64,000 nucleotides of DNA from positions 105,864,358 to 105,928,357 of the forward strand of contig NC_088782.1 in NCBI RefSeq assembly GCF_958450345.1. Direction: 5' to 3'. The notes below the pieces were generated by a model that saw nothing but the letters and a program-made list of their open reading frames with translations, was not told the origin of the DNA and searched no databases. Position 1 is the first letter of the stretch; every line of letters begins with the position of its first letter. The translations under genes were made by a program, and so were the position numbers. Positions 1 to 12,471 of the stretch are shown in pieces. The DNA comes from Calliphora vicina. Taxonomy: Eukaryota; Arthropoda; Insecta; Diptera; Calliphoridae.

Positions 1-461
1 GAAGCGTAGTAAATGCACACGCATGTCCGTTGATAGCATTCGGCTTCTATAGCTTCATTTCCAGAGAAATAAATTTAAAGTAACTTCGTATCATCATTAG
101 GAAGCGGGAGCAATGATCCAATTATGTGGTACATTTCACCTTGAACTTTAAAGGTGGGCATGAAGACGACATCATTTGAAAGCATGAGTTGCTCTTTTGG
201 ATATTTTGAAGGAAGTGCTTGGTGCTTGAGCAGCTCAATAATTGGTGGCAGAATAACTTTACCATTCGAACAGCACATTTCTGGGGACTCCTTAAGGAAC
301 ATCAAAACGCTGCAATATAAGAAATGTTTGTTCATTGCGTCACTCAGTTCGTTATTATGAATCCTGTAGTCAACATACTTATTATAATAAAATGCCGGCA
401 ACTTTAAAAATGTTTGGGACAAAATTAATTTGTTTGCCAAAATATTTTTTTTGTACAACAA
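1..461 (-). pseudogene. Helitron helicase-like ORF fragment, broken and cut by window edge
   Basis: Reading leftward from 461, the translation contains CCSNGKVILPP, then a gap, then FKVQGEMYHIIGSLLPLPND. These resemble the conserved block of Helitron polyproteins between the N-terminal cysteine motif and the Rep region, where a CC..GKV..P motif is followed by an IHGQ.YH.IG.L.P motif. An in-frame TAA lies at 75-77. Past it the same frame continues as IYFSGNEAIEAEC to the window edge, matching the usual continuation FLQIYF. The fragment lacks the Rep HUH and helicase domains, and no start can be assigned. Helitrons are rolling-circle DNA transposons; this copy is dead. The family is recognised from motif memory, not a search. 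Confidence 0.6.
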
Positions 462-562
462 TCACTGAAATAACAATCACATTGAAAGTCTGTATATAGG
501 AAACTAAGTAAATTATCTATAAGAATTGAAGAAAATGTCGATCAACAATTATACAATAATCT

Positions 563-1264
563 TTATAGCCTACACCACCATAGTGGGGAGGATATAATGC
601 GTTTGTGCAGATGTTTGTAACGCCCAAAAATATTAGTCTAACACCCACCTTAAAGTATACCTATCGACTTACTGAGTCGATTAAACGATGTCCGTCCGTC
701 CGTCTGGTCAGCTGGCTGGCTGGCTGTCCATTTAAACCTTGTGCGCAGAGTACAGGTCGCAATTTTAAAGATATTTCGATGAAATTTCGTACATATTATT
801 TTTTCGGCTCAAGGAACAAGCCTATTGAAACTGGCTGAAATCGGTCCATTATTTCACCTAGCCCCCATACAAATGTCCTCCCGAAATTGGACTTTATCGG
901 TCATAAATGTTTAATTTATATATGTATCTCCACAAATTCCGCTCCAAATAAACACAAAATTCCTGTCACCAAATTTTGTTACGATCGGTCCATAATTATT
1001 CATAGCTCCCATATAAACCCGCTTCCGAAAATCACTTTAACGTGCATTAATCGCTTAAAAATGTTGGTATACTCACAAAATTCAACATAGTATACTTTCA
1101 TGTAGACATAAATCACACGACCTAATTTCATGGTGATTGCTCCATAATTGGACATAGCCCCCATATAAGGCCCACTTCCGAAAATCACTCGTTTTTGCTC
1201 TTTTACTTAGTGTAGGGTATTATATGGTCGGGCTTGACCGACCATACTTTCTTACTTGTTTTTT
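563..1264 (-). mobile_element. Dispersed repeat family A, full-length copy
   Basis: The plus strand begins with an imperfect hairpin around CCACCATAGTGGGGAGG and ends with the inverted repeat ATGGTCGG..CCGACCAT followed by CTTACTTGTTTT. Inside are a TCCGTCCGTCCGTCTGG stretch, a GGCT run, and repeated phrases of the type GGTCCATAATT..TCATAGCTCCCATATAA. Seven further recognisable copies and two decayed ones occur in this window in both orientations. I define the ACAAGTAAG end as the 5' end, so this copy is on the minus strand. It has no coding capacity. It resembles non-autonomous Helitron-type repeats of flies, but that class is an inference. Confidence 0.8.
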
Positions 1265-3810
1265 GATATCAAAATGTGTAAATTTTGCCACTCCTCTCCG
1301 CCCACAGACCGAAAATCAAAAATCTGACTTTACAGTGTTAGCCACTGGGCTATTTTGAAGATTCCCTGAAAATTAGCGGTATAATATAAAAATTTAATTT
1401 TTACACGCCCCTAGACCGAATATCAAATATCTGATTGCATACATTTGGGAGAAAAGATAATAGCAGTAGTTTTCTTATTTGTGCCCAGTACATATTTTTA
1501 ATCGCATTTTTCACATGTGCTCCTATTTGTAGTAACATCAATTATCTATTAACATTTTACAGCAAATGACCAACAAAACAAATCGATTACTGCACAGTCT
1601 AGTTCTAAATTAGCCAACAAAGTAAACATTTTCAATTAAATCAGTTTTGAGCGATTTCTTTGCCAACTTTAATTGAATTTTAATTATTTATTTGTTACAA
1701 AACAAAAAAAAAACAAAGACAACCAAAAACTTAGCAGCCCACAAAACAAATTTTAATTGTTTTCTAGTACCTACACAATATGTACTCTGGCTCATACAAA
1801 AAATAAAAATAAAACAAAAATGTAGTAGCAAGCAATAACAGCAAAAATCAAGCACGTGTTTGCTGTCAACATTTACACCACAATACATACACCACACACA
1901 CATTCATACATACGCATTTAAAGTGTTTAAAATTAAATTTTGTTGTTGTTTTTGTTGTTGCTTTTTTCTGGTTTTCAATAAAAATTTAAAGCCATTAGAC
2001 ATCATTGTCCAACCACGACGACTACTGACTACTTGTTAAAACATCAATTTGTTATGCTACGTTTTTGGAATACAAAAAATTCTTTTTTAGCGGCACTTTT
2101 TTTTCATTTCTTGGATTTCATCTTTAAAATGTACGCCATGGCCCAGGGTTTTCTTTGCTGTATTGTTGATGTTTTAGTTTTTCATTTTTTACAGCAATGT
2201 GTATGAAGTAAAGACCTGCACAAGCTGCATTGTTTAACATGAAGACAATTGCCACATGATGCTTTTGTCATGTCATGTTATGTTCTTTTACCTACTTAAC
2301 AGCAACACGCAAAGGCAATGTATATCAAAACAAAAAACAAATGCAGCATCATTTTAACAACATCATAACACACACAACATTAAAAAAATTAACAGATGCA
2401 TGGATGACATGGAAAATAATTTCAAGTCATTTAAATCATGTATGATGCATTTTGTATGAGATGATTTCAATTCATTTGTAGTATTTATTGTGTGCAATAA
2501 GAAAAAATTGACTATAAAAATACAACTGAAATTTATATTTATATTATATAGTAGGTCAAAATAAAAATACGAAAGTACACCAATGGGTTTTTCAATGTTG
2601 TTTTGGAAAATTTTACAATATTTAGTAATATTACCTGTTATATTATTACTTAAAAAGGAATGCATATTCCACGCTTAAGCCATAAAATGCCAATAATTTT
2701 CATGGAATTAAAAATTTAATGTTTTTCACATATATATTTTAAATACTACCTGACTTAGGTACGACCGCTCGAATATTATTAACGGGACATTTAATAATTA
2801 CATTGCAAAATAAAATAAAACTCCATGAACAAAGCCAATTGGCCTATTAGACGGTGTTTAATTAAAGAAAATTAAATTAATGTATAACTCCTTAACGGTG
2901 AAGTTTATAATATATTTAATGATATTAAAGACAAACGTGTTTATTATACTCGTTGTAAAAACGTGTTTAAATTTAATGAAATGTCTCTGAATCTTTCGAG
3001 GCATAATTGCTACAAAAATTTAAATCTACGAAAATGTTCCAGTGGAACAAATGCAACTGCCCAACGATTTGAAGAAAAAGTGTAGGGCATTTCTTGCGTA
3101 ACTTCACAGATTTTTTTTTCCTATTTTTTGTTTTCAAATAAAATCTAGGAGGCTTGAACAAAATTATTTAAATTTCCTAGTATATTTTTATGTTATTCAA
3201 AAATGTTTGAAATTTTTCTTGGAAAATATTTTATTTTTTTATGATTTTCAGCTATACAATGAGAAAATATGGGCTAAATTTACTTCATTTTTGAAATTTA
3301 ATTATATTATTTACGTTTCAGCCTTTTCGATACATTTAGAAATATTGGACAATATTGGGATATTATACAAAAATATTTGAAATACATAATGCAATTTATT
3401 ATAAAATAGCAACAAATTTGTGTAAAAAAAAGCAAAAATTTCCTTCATGTACAATTTTGTAATATTTATGAAGATGTTCTTATTCTGAATGAAAAAAGTT
3501 TGGAAAAAATTCATATTCGATTAATAATATTTATTAAAAAATTCATTCCAATTATGAATTTCTTTTTCCTGTGTTACACTTTATTATTTACATATATTTT
3601 TTTAAAAATCCTTATATTATTTGCTCTAAATATTTAAAAAAAATATATAATGCTAAATAATAATAGTTCTCAAATTTTCACAGTTCAGGAGTTGTGTACA
3701 GTTTCATTCTGCTATGCAATTTTATTCTGCCTAACAATGCGACACTTGTTAACATCATTTCAACTCAAGCTACCACACATAACAACAGCATCATCAATAG
3801 CTATAGACAT
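1265..3810. other. AT-rich non-coding stretch
   Basis: No gene is seen. At about 1285-1440 a phrase of the type CGCCC..AGACCGAAAATC occurs twice about 110 bases apart, probably an old dispersed repeat. The rest is poly-A/T-rich, with CAACAA and GTTGTT runs typical of fly introns. Confidence 0.6.
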
Positions 3811-3904
3811 GACATGGCACAACACGGTTTTCGCGGCGCGAAGACATGGTACAACATGGTTTTTGCGGCGCGATGACATTGAACAACATGATGTGCGCGT
3901 CGAC
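3811..3904. repeat. Three tandem 30-32 bp GC-rich units
   Basis: GACATGGCACAACACGG begins a 32-base unit that is repeated once at 32 bases and once more in a diverged 30-base form. Each unit ends in GCGGCGCGA or GCGCGTCGA, which is unusually GC-rich for its surroundings. Confidence 0.7.
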
Positions 3905-4726
3905 ACAACAAAACAAAGCATCAAATTTTGAAGTAAGGCATTTTTCTACAAAATGTTGTCTTGTGCAGGCCTTTAGTATGAAGCCTCTTTTCTTGTTGTT
4001 GTTTGAGTATAGCATCATCATTTACTCAATTGTTTCGATTAGTTAACTGTTCGATTTGTACAGAGAGAGTGTGTGTGTTTGTGCATGATTGTTGTTTTGG
4101 TTGTTATTGTTATAGTTATTGTTTTTATGGCTCTTTAATGTTTTCTCTAGTTGTTTTTAACAACAACAACAATAATAGCATAAACAAAACAAGAAAAATT
4201 CATTGTAGCGGTTTCTTTTTTTGTTCTCCATTAATGTTTGTATGAGTGTAAGAGAGTGTTTAGAGAAATATTTATTTAATAGAATGATTTCTCAATATTG
4301 ATTAGCTATTTTCGTATTGAAATTTTTATTGTGTGTGTTTGTGCAAATGTCTTGTTGTTGCTGTTTTTAATTTGTTTTGTTTATAGTATTTCTTTTAATT
4401 TTGTTTATTAAACGATTTGTTTTTATTTCAAATGTTTAGTTTTGTCTTTTATTTCGTATTTTTTATATTGCTGAAAACATTACTGACCTAGTGTGTTGTT
4501 TATTTTATTAAACCATTTAAATTTTATGGTTTGTTTGTTAGAAAACAAAACAATAGAATGAAACTTATTTTAATTTCATGATATTTCCACATTTTTAAAA
4601 CACTATTTTGCAAAATTAGAGAACATTGTTAAGCATTTTTGTTATGACTAAAAAAAACTTGAAATGATTTTAACAATTTGTAAATATTACTTATGGAACA
4701 CTATAGGTTGGTCCTTAGTTTACATT

Positions 4727-4880
4727 TTTTTCAATTTTCTATACTCTCTAGCTCTAAAATTGTTCTCCATCATCCAAAAAACAGCTGAAAAACTTAGTTT
4801 TGGTCCAAATAAATTTTAGCATTTGGATTTCAGATGATATAGAACAATTTTAGACCTAGGGATCATAGAAAATGCAAAAT
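4727..4880. mobile_element. Foldback MITE-like inverted repeat
   Basis: Two arms of about 48 bases, at 4727-4776 and 4830-4880, are imperfect reverse complements. Both contain TCTAAAATTGTTCT and ATTTTCTAT, and they flank a loop of about 55 bases. No clear target duplication is seen. Confidence 0.55.
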
Positions 4881-6011
4881 AAAAGCCATTCTTTTCAATT
4901 CCTTATAAATTTTCGAAATTTCTTTACTTTTTTTTAGGTCAACTTTTATGTACTCTTCCCAAAAACTATATTTATGTAGTTTTTCCTTTAGCATAAAACA
5001 AAACAACACAATAAAATTGCAATTTATCTGCATAAAATAAATAGTACGCGCATATTTTTTGAAATGTTCAGTTTCCACATATGTAAAATACACGACAGCA
5101 TTTCTACCACTCTCTAACAACAACTTAAATTTATGAGACCATGATATATTAGATGATATTTGGTCATAAATCTTGCAAGTACTTAAAGAAAAAACACAAC
5201 AACTACAACCAGAGCAAAAGCCAAGGAAAAAAAATAGCTAGAAACTATAGCAGACAATTTTGTTGGAACGAGCTAAGCAACATTTAACAAGAAATATTCA
5301 TTTTCATCTAAACATCTGTGTCTACTTTTATTTAAAGGTTTTATTTTTTTGCACTCACTCACTCAATTCATTTGGGAGAAATATTTTTTTTATACATGAA
5401 ATTTGTTTAAAAATTGGCAAACGCCTTAAATTTTTCAATAATACATAAATTTTACACATAAAATGGCAACCTGTTTAAGCAAAAAAAGAAAAATTAAATA
5501 AATAAATAAATTTCTGAAAAAAAAGTATTTAAAGAGAAATGTTTATTTATTATAGCCTTAAAATGTAGACAAAAAATTTGGCCTAAATAAAAAATAAGCT
5601 TGAAGTTTAAAAAAAAAATCAATAATATTGTAGAAAGAAAAAAACAAATAGAGAAAATATTTTTTAGGCGTTATTTTGACAGTTTTATTGGAAATTGTTA
5701 AAAATTGTTATAAGAAAAGAAAAATACAGTGGAAACTAAAGGATAATAAGAAACATTAATCAATGAGTTTTAAACAAAATTTGGTAAAAAATATTATCAA
5801 TTACACAGGTCAACAGCAAAAAAAAACTTAACTAACCATTATATAGATTTGATGCATCATGGCTACCTAAGTAAAAAAATGGTAAAAACAAAAATTATAA
5901 ATTTTGTTAGACATTTCTTCACATAATTAATGATAACTAAAAAACGGTTAGACCCTTATTATTAAAATAAACTTATAAAAGTTGAGATTTGTATAGTCTT
6001 TAATCAGCTTA
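4881..6011. other. AT-rich non-coding stretch
   Basis: Nothing recognisable: short oligo-A and oligo-T tracts and no open frame that looks like a protein. Confidence 0.6.
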
Positions 6012-7000
6012 TATATTGCATTTTAATCGGCTCAGTAGTTTCGGAGTTATAATAACAAATTCTTGAAAAAATATATTTTTTACGTGAAAATAGCAAATTT
6101 TTATGTTTTAAAAATATTATGAAAAATCGAAAATGACAGAAATTGTTTAGATTTACTGCTTTATCACAAAGCCACATGTAATAGAAATAAAATGAGATAC
6201 CGATCATAAAAATCGATTGATTTTTTTTCGAATTTATTCACAATTAAGTGATTTCGCTCATTTTCACAAAATTTTAGTTTTTTGTTTGATATACATAGAA
6301 TTGAGTAGTTAATGTTCTTCTTTCGATTGACTGAACTATGAAAAGGTTTTCCCATGCTATGCACAAATTTTCACATGTATATTGCATTTTAATCGGCTCA
6401 GTAGTTTCGGAGTTATAATAACAAATTTAAGCAAAAATATATTTTTTACGTAAAAATATAAAATTTTTTTGTTTTAAAAAAATCATGAAAAATCGAAAAC
6501 GGCAGAAATTGTTCAGATTTATTGCTTTATCGTAAAGCCACATGTAATAGCAACAAAATAACATATCAATCACAAAAATCGATGGATTGTTTTCGAGTTT
6601 ATTCACTATTAAATGAATTCGCTCATTTTCACAAAATTTTATTTTTTTGTTTGATATACTTAAAATTAATAGTTAATGTTCTTCTTTCGATTGATTGAAT
6701 TTTGAAAACATTTTCCCCATGCTATGCACAAGTTTTCACATGTATATTGCGTTTTAATCGGCTCAGTAGTTTCGGAGTTATAATAACAAATCGAAGCAAA
6801 AAATATATTTTTTACGTGAAAATATAATTTTTTTGTTTTATAAAAAATCATGAAAAATCTAAAACACCAAAAATTTTAGAGATTTATTGCTTTACTTCAA
6901 AGCTACATGTAATAGCAACAAAATGAGATATCCATCACAAAAATCTATGAATTATTTTCGAATTTATTCACTTTTAAGTGAATTCGCTCATTTCCATCCA
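6012..7000. repeat. Tandem repeat, unit about 365 bp, 2.7 copies
   Basis: The phrase AATCGGCTCAGTAGTTTCGG recurs from about 6012, 6378 and 6743. After each, a similar series follows: an ACGT(G/A)AAAATA block, ATGAAAAATC, CCACATGTAATAG and TTCGCTCATTTTC. The third copy stops at about 6990, where mariner coding sequence begins. The copies differ by scattered substitutions, so the array is not fresh. Confidence 0.8.
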
Positions 7001-7600
7001 AAAGCAGGGAAATTGGATACCATACGAATTGAAGGTGAGAGACCATGAGAGAGTCGATATAAAAGAAAATAATTTTTGCACCAACTCATTACTTGCGATG
7101 AAAAATGGATCCATTGCAATAACCCAAGACGTAAGAGAACATATGTAAAACCGGCAAACCAGCCAAATCGATACTAAAGCTAAATTTCCATGGTGCTAAC
7201 GTAATGCTCTGTATTTGTTGGGAGCAAAAGGGTCATATTTATTATGAGCTGCCAACCAGGCCCTACTATGGTACTTGTACCGAATACAATTGATTGGTTT
7301 GTAGCGAGCATTGGCCCAAAAACTCCCAAAATATTCGACCAGTCATGAAACAACTCTAGGCCACATTTTGCAATACCTCTTAAAACCTATTTAGAAAGAA
7401 GTGGTTGGGAAGTTTTGCCTCAACCGTCTTATAATCCAAACCTTGCCCCGTTCGACTACTTTATGTTTCGATCGATTCAGAACACTCTCTCTGGGTTACG
7501 CTTCATTTCACAACAGAATATTCGAAATTGGCTTGATTCGTTTTTGGTCTCAAAATATGAGCAGCTCTTTTAGCGAGGAGTAAAAAGTTTAGAAGTAAAC
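7001..7600 (+). pseudogene. mariner (DD34D) transposase, C-terminal two thirds, frameshifted
   Basis: Across three frames one reads FLHQLITCDEKWIHCNNP (the DEKW motif with the first catalytic Asp, near 7097), VMLC-type and YYELL-type phrases near 7200-7250, then KTYLERSGWEVLPQPSYNP and LAPFDYFMFRSIQ. The last phrase holds the third catalytic Asp, near 7454. It ends with WLDSFLVSKYEQLF..RGVKSL, the usual mariner C-terminus. The order and spacing fit mariner transposases of about 345 residues. At least three frameshifts and several stops make it inactive. The N-terminal helix-turn-helix part is missing, replaced on the left by the 365-bp tandem repeat. A relative on the other strand lies at 27722-28205. 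Confidence 0.85.
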
Positions 7601-8069
7601 ATCTAAAACGAAGGATTTCCTTGAACTTTTTATGATAATGTCTTTTGATTTTTCTACATTAGTGAACCAGGAAACATTAATTTTAGTACTTTAGTAAGTT
7701 CGAAAGTGAAACACCAAAAAGGAATCATAAAAAGGAGCGTTTTGATTTTTCTATTGAAGAATACATATGTTTCAGAATGAATTAAGACAATTTAGGGTAC
7801 CTTTTGATTTCTTTAAATAAATGAGCCTATTAGATAAACATAATGGTACTTTTTTCTTCTTCGATTTAATGAAGAATTTAGAGGCATTTGAAATTTGATA
7901 ACAAAGCCAGGCTACGTTAATGGCGAGTTAATTGTTATTTTCTATATTAGTGATCCTTAAAACATGAAATTAGCTAAAAATGTTTCCGAATGAAGTAAGA
8001 TCCCACAATGGGACAACTTATGGTACTTTCTGAATCCTTAACAAAGTCAGAGCTATTCATCGGTTGGTA
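7601..8069. other. Non-coding stretch between two transposon fossils
   Basis: No protein similarity is visible. A phrase of the type TTTTTCTAYATTAGTGA occurs twice (about 7655 and 7940), suggesting an old internal duplication. Confidence 0.5.
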
Positions 8070-9640
8070 CTATTTAGGTTAGATTAGGTTAGGTTACGTG
8101 GGTTGCCCAAAAATTAGTGAGTTCACACGGAGGCCCTGTTACCCATTGTGGTACTATTAGAAATACTGAGATTTCATACATGAAGGGAGAATAGTTTCCC
8201 TCCATAATTTCGTTGACTATGTGATTCCTGTGGTCCCCTCGAGAACCAACCGGTACTTCTATACAACTGATCATTCTTATATACTAGTGACACATCACTG
8301 AGACAGTCGAGATCATGAAAAAGAGCGCTACCAAGATGTAGTAGTCTTCGTAAGGCTAGGCAGTCACATATATGGTGTTGTACCGATTCCTCCTCGTCTT
8401 CATCCAAATAACTTCTACAATAGCTATAACGTGGGTAAGCCATACGTTCACACATGTGTCCAATCATACAGTGCCCAGTGATTATACCCGTAACAAGCCT
8501 AATCGAATTCCTACTAAGAGACAAACGAGTCTTAGTCCTATCCTCTGTCAGAGTGAGCCAGAGCATTTTGGATATTTTACAAGTTATGATATTTGACAAC
8601 CTGAGTTCCGTCTCACTCAAAGCACATTCATCTATCAATTTCGATACTGCCGCCAATGGAGTGTAAATATCCATTTGAGGAAGAGTTAAGTCTAGGAGCG
8701 ACCCGTTGTTCGTTTCAACGGATGCCCTCAAGTCCTGAAACCCATATCAACTCTACGTGATGTTGTGTTAGTTGTGCAAGTGATTGGATATAATTGAGAA
8801 GACATTTCGACATAATAAAGTTGGACTTAAGAACCTTGATTGATGCAAAGCTGTCCAAGTAGAAATGTATTGTCGAATTTTCGAAATTGAGTTCCCGGAT
8901 TCTGCTCGCGGCTGTATCGATGGCATACATCTCTGTCTGGAAAACCATGCAGATATCGGATAATCAAAGAGATAACAAAAGGACCAGTTCATCTGAGAAA
9001 ATTCCCGAGCCCATGCCTCTTTCTGTATTTGAACCATCAGTGTAGATTGATATCATGTCGTCCCTAAGGACAGAGTTCGCCTCCCAATCATCCCTTGTCA
9101 GTATTCTGATCCTAAATGTTCTATCAAAATTCGGTGTAGGTACTATAGAGTCCAATCATGCCCCATGATTGGATTGTCTATATTTTGTAAAATGGTCTTA
9201 TGACCAATACGATCATGCTTCAGTCCGCTCGAGTGTTTAAGTCGTAGAGCAGACTTAGCAGAAATCAATTTGATATATAAGGAGCCGCAGAATAAAAGTT
9301 ACTTTTTCGAATTTTTTTACAAACAAATTTTTTTGGTATTTTTATAAGATTTGGGTTGAAATCTTGTAGAAAAAATCAATTTCCCAAAATTTTTAAATTT
9401 TCAAAAAAGTACCTTTGTGTATATATCAAGGGGAGTTATATTTAGCATCGTATGTAGACTGGCCTGCTTGGAGGTAATTGCAAGACATGCTAGCCTTTGT
9501 ACCTTATTTAAAATAGAAAGGTGAGTCTTAATGTCCACCGCTATCCACCAAACAAGAGGCCCATAGGTTCTATTTACTTGAATTAATGTTTGCAGGACTT
9601 TGGACGAATTTCCAATTATTTTCATTGATCAGATAAAATC
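8070..9640 (-). pseudogene. LINE ORF2 C-terminal part: end of RT, RNase H, zinc-knuckle-like tail
   Basis: Read right to left, the first block has TYGPLVWWIAVD and LNKVQRLACLAITS (9625-9421), the end of the reverse-transcriptase region in I/LOA/R1-like LINEs. After a MITE interruption the frame resumes with KLISAKSALRLKH and KHDRIGHKTILQN. RNase H follows: YTDGSNTERGMGSG (near 9060-9020), FQTEMYAIDTAA, FYLDSFASIKVL and a degraded W.GHxG-type motif. The C-terminal part runs IRLVTGIITGHCMIGH, CRSYLDEDEEESVQHHICDC and STGWF. Frameshifts at about 8960 and 8715 break it. The 3' end (8070-8095) is a run of TTAGG-like units. The N-terminal endonuclease and most of the RT are absent, as in a 5'-truncated insertion. 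Confidence 0.85.
9279..9420. mobile_element. MITE of the AGGAGYCGCAGAA family inside the LINE
   Basis: The left end AGGAGCCGCAGAATAAAAG and the inner right end AAAAAAGTACCTTTGTG match the element at 15265-15416, although the outer right end is lost. ATATAT flanks both sides. Joining the outer flanks restores the LINE reading frame, so this is a true insertion. Confidence 0.8.
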
Positions 9641-9730
9641 TCAGGATATTAGTATACAAAATTTTTTGGACCTCCTTTATAAATTTCAAAAAAATGTTTA
9701 GTTTATAATCAAAATCAAAATCAAAAAAAA

Positions 9731-10428
9731 ACAAGTAAGAGAGCTATATTCAGCTGTGCCGAATCTTATATACCCTTCACCAAATTATACTTTAAAATAA
9801 AAATTTTAAATATTTTTAGGTAAACAAAATTTAAATTTTTTTTGCAGTTGTGTTTTCGAAATGGTTTTTTAAATTTTTTTTTTTAATTTTAAAAAAAAAA
9901 ATTTTTTAGTTTTTAATTTTTTTTTTAATATTTAGTGAAAAAAAATTTTGGTGAAAAAAAAAAATTCGGGTTAAAAAATATTTTTTCCGATTTTGACCCA
10001 TTGTAGGTCCAACTTACTATGGTCGTCGTTGCACAGGTCTTTAAAATATCTATCATTATGTATCCATATTGTCTATATTAATGATTTAGTAATACAGACA
10101 TGGGTCAAAAATAGGTCAAAAATCGAGGTTGTCCTGGTTTTTCCTTATATCTCAGCCATTTGTGGACCGATTTTCTCAATTTTAAATAGCAACTGAGCCG
10201 GAAGAATTTCGGAGATATTGATGTATTATTCGTGTATGTAAGTTTGGGGGCTTCAGAAAGTTGATTTCAACACACAGACGGACAGACGGACATGGCTATA
10301 TCGACTCCGCTATCTATAACGATTCAGAATATATATACTTTGTGGGGTCGCAAATGAAAAATGTAGAAATTACAAACGGAATGACAAACTTATATATACC
10401 CTTGCCACTCATGGTGAAGGGTATAAAA
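9731..10428 (+). mobile_element. Dispersed repeat family B, full-length copy
   Basis: It starts ACAAGTAAGAGAGCTATATT, with a CAGCTGTGCCG hairpin and ATATACCCTTCACC. It runs through oligo-A/T tracts, then CGGACAGACGGACATGG and TTTGTGGGGTCGC, and ends with the hairpin ACCCTTGCCACTCATGGTG..GGGTATAAAA. Both ends match family A while the interior differs. No coding capacity is seen. Confidence 0.8.
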
Positions 10429-12351
10429 AACGTAATCGCTTAGAGGAAATGAATTTCATAAAAATCCAATAAAATCTGTAAACACTGAAATTTCAAATTA
10501 AATCAAGTTAATTCCTTTTTGCATTAAATGAAATATGAGCTTTCAATTGAAAATATATAGAAACACTTTCATTGTATTAATGGTACTTTATGGATTTTCA
10601 AGCCCTTATTTGGAATCCTATTAGTACTATTTCTTTCCCATTAAGGTACTTTTTGGTTTTTTCTTAATAAAATAAACTAGAAACATGAAAAATGTTAAAT
10701 GTGAAGTATGTTTTGGTTCATGTCCATAAAACAAAGCTGCTACTGTAACCCAAAGCTGTTCCCATCTGCTATTAGTGGTGGTGTGAAGAGTAGGAGATCT
10801 TGAATTATCTTGGTGCCTCAACTAATTGCGAGCGCCACATATTTATAATGCCAGGCTTTAAAGAAGAACAAAATGTAAAAAAGGAAAAATAAATAAAATA
10901 TGTTGCATGCTTGTTGCATGTTAAGTTTATTAGCTGTTATTGCTACTTCTGCTTTAAACTAAAATTTTTGCTATTTAAATAAGTAGCACTGGTAAGAAAT
11001 ACCACAGGCTGCCAGGTTTTGTAGTTGCTGCCAGTGGAAGCTGGCTGGCGGTAACATATAAATTACACCAACAACAACAACCAAAAAGTAACAATGTTAA
11101 CAGTGGTGGCAACAGTTTGTTGCCTATTTTCTTATATGGCTGTACTAGTTCTTTCGTTAACTGGCTGTCATTGCATTTGGCAGCACTCTATATTTAAACT
11201 AAAATTTATAAGTAGATTGTTTATGATCATGTAAGAAATTAATTTAAAATAGTTTTTTTTTATTCGTTTTTTTTTTGGAATTTATCTCGTACTTGAAATC
11301 AAACATGCAAAGCAGCATTTTTGCGAGTAACGTAAGGTAAGTATTTCTTTACGTTTAACAAGCTGTCTGCTAGAATTTGTTTGTCAGCCAAAGTAATATT
11401 TCCTGTATATGGGAAGAGTGAAACCCGGGCTGGCGGCTGGTTTGCAAGTGATGTGTTATCAGTAGTAATTGCTTTCAAGGTGTGTTATTTGTTTCTTGGC
11501 TTTTACTCTAGAGGACAACTTGTCTGTTTTTTTTTTGTTTGTGCTGCATCGCATCTGCTGTTAAGCTGGCTGCCGGTGTGTGAGGTTTGTTTTTGCTTGA
11601 TTGCTGTTACTGTTGATTTTAATAACGAGTTGTTGGCAGCAGTCAACTGGTTGTCATGTTGTAACTGATTTTCTGTTATTTTTTTTTTGTTTTGTTGGTG
11701 TCTCATTTTAATTTGAGGATGTTGTCTTTATTTGTGGTGATTATCAATTTTATTAAAAGGCTTGTTGTGTAAAAAGAAATCTATAGATTAATTGTGGCCA
11801 TCGTTGTTATTTGCATAAGTTGCAATTACATTTGCATACTTGTATAATTGATTTATGGTGATGGAGAGTGGCCGGAAAGCTTTGTTGGCTGGTCTATAAA
11901 GGGGTTGATGCTGGAGATTTTATGTATTATTGACCTTAGCTATAAGAAAACTAATTTATTTAGTTTGAAAGTTACTCACATGCAATTTCAAATACTTAAA
12001 TATGCGGTAATATGTATTTATGGGAGATGCCACGCCCACTATTCCCAAAATGTTAAAATTTGCCACATATAAACATACGATAACATAAATACATATTTGG
12101 CATCATACCACTATGGAAAAAAGGCCCTGGATTGGCATTCAAATAATAATATCAATTTTGTACCACGGCACAATGTCAGATTTAAATAATCCAGAGCAGG
12201 AAAAGGCAAAACATGGGCGCCGCGTTTTTCATTTACTCTTCTCTTACGTACGTGTGCACGCACATTGTGGAGAAATAAACAACTTTTAATCAGTCTAGCT
12301 TGAGAACTCAAATAAGCAGGTTGTGTATCGTTTTTTTATCGCACAATTTAA
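10429..12351. other. Non-coding stretch with intron-like composition
   Basis: No protein similarity is seen. At 11335 there is a strong 5' splice-site match, AAG then GTAAGTATTT, but no convincing acceptor or exon lies before it. Near 12025-12045 the phrase ATGCCACGCCCACTATTCC resembles the repeat at 38262-38890. Confidence 0.5.
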
Positions 12352-12471
12352 GAATCAGCGTTGCCAGTGAAAAAAAAATGTCCCAAATTTTAAAGATGTG
12401 TGATGAACAATATGAGATTTTACATTTTTAATTGGGGAAAAGAGACGAAAATTTACTGGCAACACCGATTC
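12352..12471. mobile_element. 120-bp MITE with 17-bp terminal inverted repeats
   Basis: GAATCAGCGTTGCCAGT at the left end is matched by the reverse complement of ACTGGCAACACCGATTC at the right, with two mismatches. There is no coding content and no clear target duplication. Confidence 0.65.

Noticed and set aside
8070..8095. Telomere or interstitial telomeric repeat
   Set aside because: Only a few imperfect units, placed exactly at the 3' end of a LINE; a LINE tail explains it.
11281..11345. Exon ending at the strong donor near 11335
   Set aside because: There is a good donor match, but the possible acceptors lack a nearby pyrimidine tract directly before AG, and no coding or conserved sequence is visible.
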